Shown: one piece after another, positions 1-6,444 of the stretch
Position numbering within the stretch: position 1 is the first letter of the stretch
How the letters are laid out: each line of letters opens with the position of its first letter
Source of the DNA: Paenibacillus antri
GTDB lineage: Bacteria > Bacillota > Bacilli > Paenibacillales > YIM-B00363
DNA: 64,000 bases
Assembly (NCBI RefSeq): GCF_005765165.1
Contig: NZ_VCIW01000010.1
Location: forward strand, 62,001-126,000
Reading direction: 5' to 3'
Position numbers and translations under genes: made by a program
Notes under the pieces: model-generated
Told to the model about the DNA's origin: nothing
What the model saw: only the letters and a program-made list of their open reading frames with translations
Databases searched by the model: none

Positions 1-431
1 TCCGCTCGCGGGAGCTGACGGAAGGCGCTCGCCGTCGCGGCGAGGACGGGTCCGCCGCCTTCGAGGGCGCGATCGACCTGCCGGCGTTCGTGCCGGGCAA
101 GGCGGCGGAGCCGTTGCCTCGTCCCGCCGCTTCCGACGAGACGGAAGCGGAGTTCGACGTCGGCGACTGCGTCTACATTCCGTCGCTGGACAAATACGGC
201 ATCGTCTATGCGGCGGCGGACAAGGTCGGGGACGTCGGCGTCCTGGTGCAGAAGGAGAGGCTGAAGCTGAACCGCAAGCGGCTTAAGCTGCACATCTCGA
301 AGACGGAGCTGTACCCGGATGATTACGACTTCGATATCGTGTTCGACACGAAGGAGAATCGGAAGAAGAAGAAGCTCATGAGCAAGCGCCACGTCGAGGG
401 GCTGACGATCGTCCGTCCGGATCCCCAATGA
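1..431 (+). CDS. C-terminal fragment of a MutS-family (MutS2-like) protein
   Basis: The reading frame is open from the left edge of the window to a TGA at 429-431, so this is the C-terminal end of a gene that begins upstream. The last ~95 residues form a small basic beta-rich domain with VYIPSLDKYGIVY, then LVQKERLKLNRKRLKL, then ELYPDDYDFDIVFDTKENRKK and MSKRHVEGLTI. From memory this tail resembles the C-terminus of the short MutS/MutS2-like ATPases of Bacillales. The ATPase core itself lies outside the window, so the call rests only on this tail. An internal GTG at position 90 is possible as a start but the frame upstream is equally coding-like, so I treat the gene as 5'-truncated by the window. 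Confidence 0.5.
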   Translation, partial: RSRELTEGARRRGEDGSAAFEGAIDLPAFVPGKAAEPLPRPAASDETEAEFDVGDCVYIPSLDKYGIVYAAADKVGDVGVLVQKERLKLNRKRLKLHISKTELYPDDYDFDIVFDTKENRKKKKLMSKRHVEGLTIVRPDPQ

Positions 432-485
432 AATATGCTCTTGGACCGCAGGTGTGATAAAATCTTGAATTGGTGATTGAAACTT

Positions 486-1130
486 ATGGCAAACTCGAAG
501 TGGTACGTCGTATGGGTCGGGAAAACGCCCGGCGTCTATACGTCATGGAACGACTGCAAGGCGCAGGTGGACGGCGTGCCCGGCGCGAAGTACAAATCCT
601 ATCCGACCCGCGCGGAAGCGGAGAAGGCGTACGAGCAAGGCTTCCGCAAGTCGTTCGCGGCCGCGGGCGTCAAGGCGGCCGGCGCTTCCGCCGGCAAGGG
701 CGGAGCGAAAGCCCCCGCGGGCGATTACGACCGGAACAGCATCTGCGTCGACGCGGCAAGCAGCGGAAATCCCGGCATCGTGGAGTACCAGGGCGTCGAT
801 ACGGCGACGGGCGAGCGGCTGTTCCATCAGGGCCCGATCCCGAAAGGGACGAATAACTTGGGCGAGTACCTCGCGATCGTGCACGGCCTCGCCTATTTGA
901 AGCAGCAAGGCAGCGACAAGACGATCTACAGCGACTCCCAGACGGCGATGAAGTGGGTGCGCGACAAGAAGCCCGCGACGACGCTGGTCCGGGACGCCTC
1001 GACCGAGGACATCTGGCGCCGGGTCGACCGGGCGACGGCATGGCTGCAGTCGAATTCGTATTCCAACAAGATCGTGAAGTGGAATACGGAGGCATGGGGG
1101 GAAGTAAAAGCGGATTTCGGGAGAAAATGA
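486..1130 (+). CDS. rnhA: Ribonuclease H1 with N-terminal hybrid-binding domain
   Basis: Cleaves the RNA strand of RNA-DNA hybrids in the cytoplasm. Residues ~3-50 are the RNase H1 N-terminal (viroplasmin-like) hybrid-binding domain (WYVVWVGKTPGVYTSW), residues ~55-80 an Ala/Gly/Lys-rich linker, and ~84-214 the RNase H fold. Acidic catalytic residues are visible: Asp89 in CVDAASSGNPG, Glu127 in NNLGEYLA, Asp150 in YSDSQTA and Asp210 in the terminal VKADFGRK. The first motif reads VDAAS rather than TDGAC, a variant I associate with the viroplasmin-type RNase H1 subgroup. ATG at 486 gives the protein MANSKW; an in-frame TTG at 477 is the alternative. The ribosome binding site is weak. It lies 54 bp after the MutS-like gene. 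Confidence 0.9.
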   Translation: MANSKWYVVWVGKTPGVYTSWNDCKAQVDGVPGAKYKSYPTRAEAEKAYEQGFRKSFAAAGVKAAGASAGKGGAKAPAGDYDRNSICVDAASSGNPGIVEYQGVDTATGERLFHQGPIPKGTNNLGEYLAIVHGLAYLKQQGSDKTIYSDSQTAMKWVRDKKPATTLVRDASTEDIWRRVDRATAWLQSNSYSNKIVKWNTEAWGEVKADFGRK

Positions 1131-1158
1131 GAATAGAGAAGCGGAGGGAGAACCGCAC

Positions 1159-1974
1159 GTGGAAAATATGGAGAGCAAACGATACCGCTTGATCGCGATC
1201 GACGTCGACGATACGCTCTTGACGGACGATCTCGTCGTGACGGAGGGGACGAAGCGGGCGCTGGCGACCGCAGTCGCGCAAGGCTGCGTCGTGACGCTGG
1301 CGACGGGGCGCATGTTTCCGTCGGCTGCGAAAATCGCGGCGCCGCTCGACCTGAACGTGCCGATCATTACGTACCAAGGCGCGTTGATCAAAAACCTGCT
1401 CGACGGCGAGGTGCTGTACGAGCGGCCCGTTCCGGAGGACGCCGCGCTCGAGGTCGTCGCGTTCGCGGAAGAGAAAGGGCTGCATATCCAAGCCTACGAG
1501 GACGACCGGTTGATCGCGAGGGAAGATAACGACAAGGCGAGGGCGTACTCGGCCTTGACGAATGTGCCGTACGAGGTGCAGGCCAACTTCCGGAGCATCG
1601 CGAAGCGCGGCACGGCGAAGCTGCTCATGATCGACGAGCCGGCGACTCTGGATGCGCTTATTCCCGAGCTGCGCGAGCGGCTGGGCGGACGCGCGCACGT
1701 CACGAAGTCGAAGCCGCATTATTTGGAAGTCGTGCATCCCGAAGCGACGAAGGGCCATGCGCTGCTTCATCTGGCTGCGCATTACGGCATCCCGCAGGAG
1801 GAGACGATCGCGGTCGGCGATTCGTGGAACGATCATGAGATGATCGAGGCGGCGGGACTCGGCGTCGCGATGGACAACGCCGTGGATTCGCTGAAGGCCG
1901 TCGCGAACTACGTGACGGCGAGCAACAACGACGAAGGGGTTCGCAAGGTCGTCGAGAAGTTCATTCTACGATAA
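1159..1974 (+). CDS. Cof-type HAD-superfamily phosphatase
   Basis: A 271-residue haloacid-dehalogenase-fold hydrolase of the Cof/YwpJ type, expected to dephosphorylate sugar phosphates or small phosphometabolites in the cytoplasm. Motif I is DVDDTLLTDD with nucleophile Asp15 and acid/base Asp17; motif II Thr is in TLATGRM; motif III/IV is VGDSWNDHEMIEAAG followed by the characteristic GVAMDNA. A cap domain of the C2 type occupies the middle. The chosen start is GTG 1159, preceded by GGAGGGAG at 1143-1150; an ATG three codons later is the alternative. The substrate cannot be told from sequence. Confidence 0.88.
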   Translation: MENMESKRYRLIAIDVDDTLLTDDLVVTEGTKRALATAVAQGCVVTLATGRMFPSAAKIAAPLDLNVPIITYQGALIKNLLDGEVLYERPVPEDAALEVVAFAEEKGLHIQAYEDDRLIAREDNDKARAYSALTNVPYEVQANFRSIAKRGTAKLLMIDEPATLDALIPELRERLGGRAHVTKSKPHYLEVVHPEATKGHALLHLAAHYGIPQEETIAVGDSWNDHEMIEAAGLGVAMDNAVDSLKAVANYVTASNNDEGVRKVVEKFILR

Positions 1975-1987
1975 GGTCGGTGTCGAT

Positions 1988-3394
1988 ATGGCAATCGGGA
2001 CGAGCGTCATTATGCGGATCGAGATGGACAAGACGAAGACGGGATTCGGACAAGTGATTTCGGAAATAACGAACGCGGGCGGAGACGTCGTGGCGATCGA
2101 CGTCATCCGCGCGTCCAAGGAGTCGACGATCCGAGACGTGACGATCAACGTGAGCGACGCGGAAGACGGCCGCTTGACCGAAGCGGTCGCCTCTCTTCCC
2201 GGCGTGCGGGTCGTCAACGTGTCGGACCGTACGTTCCTCGTCCATCTCGGCGGCAAAGTCGAGGTGCAGCCGAAGGTGAAAATCACGAATCGCGACGACT
2301 TGTCGCGGGTGTATACGCCCGGCGTGGCGCGCGTCTGCATGGCGATCCACGACGATCCCGGCAAGGCGCACACGCTCACCATCAAGCGCAACACGGTCGC
2401 GGTCGTCTCCGACGGCACGGCGGTGCTCGGGCTCGGCGACATCGGACCGAAGGCGGCGATGCCGGTCATGGAAGGCAAGGCGATGTTGTTCAAGCAGCTG
2501 GCCGGCGTCGACGCGTTCCCGATCTGCCTCGACACGAAGGATACCGAAGAGATCATCCGGACGATCAAGGCGATCGCGCCCGGCTTCGGGGGCATTAACC
2601 TGGAGGATATCGCGTCGCCCCGGTGCTTCGAGATCGAGGAGCGGCTGAAGGCGGAGCTCGATATTCCCGTGTTCCACGACGACCAGCACGGCACCGCCGT
2701 CGTTATGCTTGCGGGGCTGTTGAACGCGCTGCGGCTCGTGGACAAACCGATGGAGCGAGTGAAGGCGGTGCTCGTCGGCTGCGGCGCGGCGGGGACGGCG
2801 TGCTCGAAGATCCTCCTGTCCGCCGGCATCGGCGAGCTCGTCTGCGTCGATCGGATGGGCGCGCTCGTACCCGGCGAGACGTACGATAATCCGAACTGGA
2901 ATTGGCTCGCGGAACGGACGAATCCGCGCCGGCTCCGGGGCGGCGTCTCCGACGTCATTCGCGGCGCGGACGTCTTCATCGGCGTGTCGCGCCCGAACGT
3001 CCTGACCGTCGAGGACGTTCAGTCGATGGCGAAAGATCCGATCGTCTTCGCCATGGCGAATCCCGAGCCGGAAATTTCGCCGGAGGCCGCGGAGCCGTAC
3101 GTGAGGGTCATAGCGACCGGCCGCGGCGACTACCCGAATCAGATCAATAACGTCCTCTGCTTCCCGGGCATCTTCCGGGGCGCGCTCGACTGCCGAGCGA
3201 CCTCGATCAACGAAGAGATGAAGCTCGCGGCCGCGCGGGCGATCGCCTCCGTCGTCTCCGACGACGAGCTCAACGAGTATTACATCATCCCGAGCACGTT
3301 CAACGACAAGGTCGTCGAACGCGTCAGCCGAGCGGTCGCCGAAGCGGCGATCCGCACGGGCGTCGCGCGGCGGATCCCGAACGACCTTCGATAA
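1988..3394 (+). CDS. NAD-type malic enzyme with N-terminal ACT domain
   Basis: Oxidative decarboxylation of malate to pyruvate. Residues ~1-80 form an ACT regulatory domain (MRIEMDKTKTGFGQVISEI), followed by the malic enzyme core: RVYTPGVARVC with catalytic Tyr109, IKRNTVAVVSDG, PKAAMPVMEGKAMLFK with the catalytic Lys, the metal-site stretch NLEDIASPRCFEIE, FHDDQHGTA, and a Rossmann loop GCGAAGTACSK. At 468 residues it matches ACT-containing malic enzymes of Bacillales. The gene starts 13 bp after the HAD gene with a weak ribosome binding site and ends just before a strong bidirectional terminator. The ACT domain suggests allosteric control by an amino acid or related small ligand, which is inference. 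Confidence 0.92.
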   Translation: MAIGTSVIMRIEMDKTKTGFGQVISEITNAGGDVVAIDVIRASKESTIRDVTINVSDAEDGRLTEAVASLPGVRVVNVSDRTFLVHLGGKVEVQPKVKITNRDDLSRVYTPGVARVCMAIHDDPGKAHTLTIKRNTVAVVSDGTAVLGLGDIGPKAAMPVMEGKAMLFKQLAGVDAFPICLDTKDTEEIIRTIKAIAPGFGGINLEDIASPRCFEIEERLKAELDIPVFHDDQHGTAVVMLAGLLNALRLVDKPMERVKAVLVGCGAAGTACSKILLSAGIGELVCVDRMGALVPGETYDNPNWNWLAERTNPRRLRGGVSDVIRGADVFIGVSRPNVLTVEDVQSMAKDPIVFAMANPEPEISPEAAEPYVRVIATGRGDYPNQINNVLCFPGIFRGALDCRATSINEEMKLAAARAIASVVSDDELNEYYIIPSTFNDKVVERVSRAVAEAAIRTGVARRIPNDLR

Positions 3395-3402
3395 AGACAC
3401 GA

Positions 3403-3443
3403 AAAAAACCTCGCTTTCGGCATCCGCCGAGGCGAGGTTTTTT
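3403..3443. terminator. Bidirectional intrinsic terminator
   Basis: AACCTCGC at 3407-3414 pairs with GCGAGGTT at 3432-3439. The stem is preceded by an A-run and followed by a T-run, so it can end both the malic enzyme transcript and the convergent minus-strand regulator. Confidence 0.85.
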
Positions 3444-3445
3444 GT

Positions 3446-4360
3446 CTACGTACTCATATAAGCGCGGAGCGCGTTCGTGCACTCCTCGACGCCGTCCAAC
3501 CGGATGCTGAACCGCTCCTGACTGTACTGTTCACCGACGAAATGCGTCCGGATCAAGCCGGCGGCCCGCAGCGCCATCATATGATGGTGCACCGTTCCCT
3601 TGGAGAGGCCGGTGTAGGCGACGACCTCCGTGAAGCTGCGCGGCGACGGCGCCAGAAACCGCAAAATGCGAAGGCGGCTGTCGTCCGACATCGCCCGCGT
3701 GGCGCGAAGCACCATCGTCGGCGGCGCATCCGGCGCGGCGGGCGGATCGACGGGATACAAAATAATGACAAGAGAACGATAGGTGGCCGTTAAATTCAAC
3801 GGGCGGAAATGCTGCCCCGGAATGAGTACGATCGTCCGTATGCGGTCGTTCGGCTCGAGCACCAAACCGCCGGTCGTCAGCTCGACCTGAGAGACCGCGT
3901 CCGGCGCGACGGCCGCTTCCTTCTCCGCGAGGCTGGCGCGGGCGAGCTCGTCCCATCCCGTCTTCGCGAGAAAGTCGTCGAAGTACAGCTCGTTCCAAGC
4001 CCGCAGCAATGTCACGGCGCGTTCGATGTCTTCTCCGAGGTCGCTCGGCAGCGAGCCCAGCGCTTGCGGAGAGAGAAGCTCGTACAGCTGGCCGGGGCTT
4101 TGACCCGAGAGCCAATCCAAGAACGAGGGCACGTCTTCCTTATTCGGGCACACGTAAGCGAGCAGGAACAACCGGTCGAACGTATCCTCCGAGCAGGCGC
4201 CGCTAGCCGCTTTCCGTTTCGGGCCGAACAGGTCGTCGGTTTCCTTCAACCAGGCGTTCCCGATATCGAGGTTGCGCGTCCACTTTCGGCGGCTGTAAAT
4301 CATAAAGCTCAGCAATAGCTCGTAAACCGGCGAGTAGTCGAACTGAACGCGATACGTCAT
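3446..4360 (-). CDS. ArsR-type winged-helix transcriptional regulator, large form
   Basis: A 304-residue cytoplasmic DNA-binding protein. The C-terminal ~80 residues are a winged helix: MSDDSRLRILRFLA, then SFTEVVAYTGLSKGTVHHHMMALRAAGLI (recognition helix) and the wing. The N-terminal ~210 residues are a helical domain of unknown ligand, as in long ArsR-like regulators of Paenibacillus. I chose ATG at 4360 because AAAGGAGG lies directly upstream on the minus strand; the longer frame that begins at 4477 has no such site. Convergent with the malic enzyme and divergent from the lipoprotein at 4645. The target genes are not evident. Confidence 0.82.
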   Translation of the reverse strand: MTYRVQFDYSPVYELLLSFMIYSRRKWTRNLDIGNAWLKETDDLFGPKRKAASGACSEDTFDRLFLLAYVCPNKEDVPSFLDWLSGQSPGQLYELLSPQALGSLPSDLGEDIERAVTLLRAWNELYFDDFLAKTGWDELARASLAEKEAAVAPDAVSQVELTTGGLVLEPNDRIRTIVLIPGQHFRPLNLTATYRSLVIILYPVDPPAAPDAPPTMVLRATRAMSDDSRLRILRFLAPSPRSFTEVVAYTGLSKGTVHHHMMALRAAGLIRTHFVGEQYSQERFSIRLDGVEECTNALRAYMST

Positions 4361-4528
4361 GCGGCCGCCTCCTTTAAATTTATTTCTTATCATAAACGAA
4401 TCCCGCGGTTCGATCAAACTCGACATTACGCTTCCGTTCACAGAAACGCCAAATTTCTGGAGTTTGCACAGGAACATTTTGGCTATACATAACGTTTAAG
4501 TGATGGAAAAAATTAAAAGCAAAGGGGC

Positions 4529-4557
4529 TTGTAATTTTTTAGGCGACTCACTATAAT
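4529..4557 (+). promoter_or_regulatory. SigA-type promoter for the lipoprotein gene
   Basis: TTGTAA at 4529-4534, a 17-bp spacer, and a consensus TATAAT at 4552-4557. It lies ~88 bp upstream of the lipoprotein start. The rest of the 284-bp divergent region (4361-4644) shows nothing else I can name. Confidence 0.7.
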
Positions 4558-4644
4558 AGGAAATCGAACCTATAGTTCGATAAATATAAAACCATAACGT
4601 CTATTTGATGATTATGGAAAAGAGAGATAAGGGGATGGAGATCT

Positions 4645-5205
4645 ATGTTGAAAAAGTTTGCGATCGGTTTGTTTGCGCTGATGTTGGCCCTTGGGGCCGT
4701 TGCCTGCTCGAACGGCGGCGAAGAGACGCCGGCGGCCGAGACGCCTGCGGTTGAAGCGCCTGCGACGGAAGCGACGCCGGCCGAAGAAGCGGCTCCGGCG
4801 GAAGATCCGGCCGTCGAACAATTGAAAGCCGTGAACGCGATCGCGATCGCGGAAGATAAAGTCAATACATTGTTCCACCACGACGCAGCGGAAGACGGCA
4901 CGCCGCTGCTCAACCCGACGACGGGCACGCCGGAAGCTGCGAAAGATCTGCTGCTCGGTTACTTCGACGCAGCGGTCGCTGACCGTATCGTCGCCCACTA
5001 CGTGTCTGCGCCGGCAACGGACGCGGGCGTCGTCGTCAACGCGGACAAGTTCTTCGCCTCCTCCGTCGTCGGCGTCGCTCCGGAAGAGCTGACGATCGAA
5101 GGCAGCAAGGCGGACGGCTTCACGGTAGCAACGAAGGACGGCGTGAAGTATACGGTAACTTGGAGCCAAGAGGAAGGCCGTTACATCGTATCGAATATCG
5201 AATAA
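4645..5205 (+). CDS. Small secreted lipoprotein of unknown function
   Basis: A 186-residue protein with a lipoprotein signal: basic MLKK, a hydrophobic core, and a lipobox-like AVAC with the modified Cys at about residue 21. A low-complexity Pro/Ala/Glu linker follows (repeats of the type ETPA/EAPA), typical of tethered Paenibacillus lipoproteins. The C-terminal ~120 residues form a globular domain ending in YTVTWSQEEGRYIVSNIE, which I do not recognise beyond a general resemblance to DUF-type lipoproteins. It has its own promoter, and GGGGATGGAG provides the ribosome binding site. It stands alone between a divergent regulator and the transposase-like gene. Confidence 0.75.
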   Translation: MLKKFAIGLFALMLALGAVACSNGGEETPAAETPAVEAPATEATPAEEAAPAEDPAVEQLKAVNAIAIAEDKVNTLFHHDAAEDGTPLLNPTTGTPEAAKDLLLGYFDAAVADRIVAHYVSAPATDAGVVVNADKFFASSVVGVAPEELTIEGSKADGFTVATKDGVKYTVTWSQEEGRYIVSNIE

Positions 5206-5219
5206 GCGATTTGCAGCAG

Positions 5220-5268
5220 GCGCCCTCGCGCGAATCCCGGGACCACGGGACTCGCCGGGGGCGTTCTT
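5220..5268 (+). terminator. GC-rich hairpin downstream of the lipoprotein gene
   Basis: GCGCCC near 5220-5225 can pair with GGGGGCG near 5257-5263, with an inner TCCCG/CGGGA stem. The T-tract (TTCTT) is short, so this is a moderate terminator candidate. Confidence 0.45.
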
Positions 5269-5403
5269 CGTTGGCGGAGGGTATTTTCGCGTTCGCATCC
5301 ATTCCAATGCCGGATCGCTCCATGGCGCCTTCGCTCCGCCGTTCCTTTCTTCCGCCGCACCTTTCCAAGGTGATGTCTCCTGCTCAGGTAGAGCGCGGGG
5401 CGC

Positions 5404-6204
5404 CTAACCGGCTTGGAAGCAAAGCTTGCCCCACGCCTCGCGTAAGGAGGTTCCTTGGGCGGAGGCGTTCCAACGGAAACAGAACTCGTCGAGGTAGCTC
5501 TGAAGGTACTTCGTGCCGACGCCGTTGAACAGCCGGTTCATCCAACCGCGGGCCTCTAGTAGGCAATCCCGCAGCGGGCTATGGTGCATCCGATCGGAGT
5601 TGAGCCAATGCTTGTCCGCGCACGGATCGACGTGTTCCTCGAGGATGCGTTCCTTCCCGTGCGCGGTCGGTTCCTTATATCCGCGGACGAGACGGTCTCG
5701 AGGCACGAACCCGAGCTTCAACGCGGTCGGCTTGCCGTCTCTACCGACGGAAGCCGAGACGGACACGACGCGTTCGCAACGATAGTGCCGGTGGGGCAGA
5801 AAAATGAATATATATTTGGGCGCCAAGAAATGGAGCCCGGTATGTACAGTCCCTTGCAGCTTGAAGGCGTCCTCGACTTCTCCGATCGCTTGCCGGAATT
5901 TGCGCAGCATGCGCCACGCCGTCTTGTGCTTTACGTCGACGAGCGCGGCGAGCTGCTTCGCGTTCACGCCGTTCGTAGAGGCAAGCAGCTCGATGGCGGC
6001 GGCCCACTTGGCGAGCGGCGTGCGCGTCTTGGCCATGACGGTGCCGGCCGTCACGGACGTTTGATGGCCGCACAGGCGGCATTCGTAGAGCGGGAGCTGC
6101 CGCGTCGTGATCGTATAATACGCCCCATATCCGCAGCTCGGGCAGGAAAACCCGTTCGGCCACCGCCGCCGAAAAGAATAAGCCACCTGTTCCGCTTGGT
6201 CCAT
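5404..6204 (-). CDS. IS1595-like transposase homologue, possibly domesticated
   Basis: A 266-residue protein with an N-terminal zinc ribbon (Cys21, Cys24, Cys42, Cys45), then a helix-turn-helix-like segment NGVNAKQLAALVDVKHKTAWRMLRKFR, as in IS1595/ISXO2 transposases. The C-terminus carries the family signature-like FNGVGTKYLQSYLDEFCFRWN. The core is unusual: where family members have a V/I-D-E-x-[YF]-x-GG motif holding the first catalytic Asp, this protein reads LQGTVHTGLHFLAPKY. The middle also looks shorter than usual. ATG at 6204 is preceded by AAAGGAGG. I found no flanking terminal inverted repeats or target duplication by eye. The promoter contains a LexA box (6233-6246), so it is probably DNA-damage inducible. 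Whether it still transposes DNA is unknown. Confidence 0.78.
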   Translation of the reverse strand: MDQAEQVAYSFRRRWPNGFSCPSCGYGAYYTITTRQLPLYECRLCGHQTSVTAGTVMAKTRTPLAKWAAAIELLASTNGVNAKQLAALVDVKHKTAWRMLRKFRQAIGEVEDAFKLQGTVHTGLHFLAPKYIFIFLPHRHYRCERVVSVSASVGRDGKPTALKLGFVPRDRLVRGYKEPTAHGKERILEEHVDPCADKHWLNSDRMHHSPLRDCLLEARGWMNRLFNGVGTKYLQSYLDEFCFRWNASAQGTSLREAWGKLCFQAG

Positions 6205-6225
6205 GAACGCCGCCTCCTTTTCCTC

Positions 6226-6254
6226 ATTATACCGAACATATGTTCCAATATCAA
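6226..6254 (-). promoter_or_regulatory. SigA promoter with embedded LexA (SOS) box
   Basis: On the minus strand: TTGATA (6254-6249), a 17-bp spacer and TATAAT (6231-6226), about 22 bp upstream of the transposase-like start. The spacer holds the palindromic box CGAACATATGTTCC (plus-strand 6233-6246), which fits the Gram-positive LexA/DinR consensus CGAACRNRYGTTYC at every defined position. A bound repressor would cover the promoter spacer. The rest of 6205-6444 shows nothing else notable. Confidence 0.8.
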
Positions 6255-6444
6255 TATCAAAATTCCATCTTCTTCATCCTGAACAGGTGGAATCAACTTA
6301 GAAAGTAGGCGGGGAAAAGGTTTATCCATTGCGTTCCTGAGTAGAAGAAATCGCCTAAGAAAGGAAGCCGGGGAGGGATTTCGACGAAATTGCAGAATGT
6401 TAGTGAGGTCAACTACTTTTCCATGCAGAGGAACGTACGGATTT

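Noticed and set aside
5404-6204. Active insertion sequence
   Set aside because: No terminal inverted repeats or target duplication visible, single copy, LexA-type promoter, and the first catalytic motif appears lost. Annotated as a CDS and not as a mobile element.
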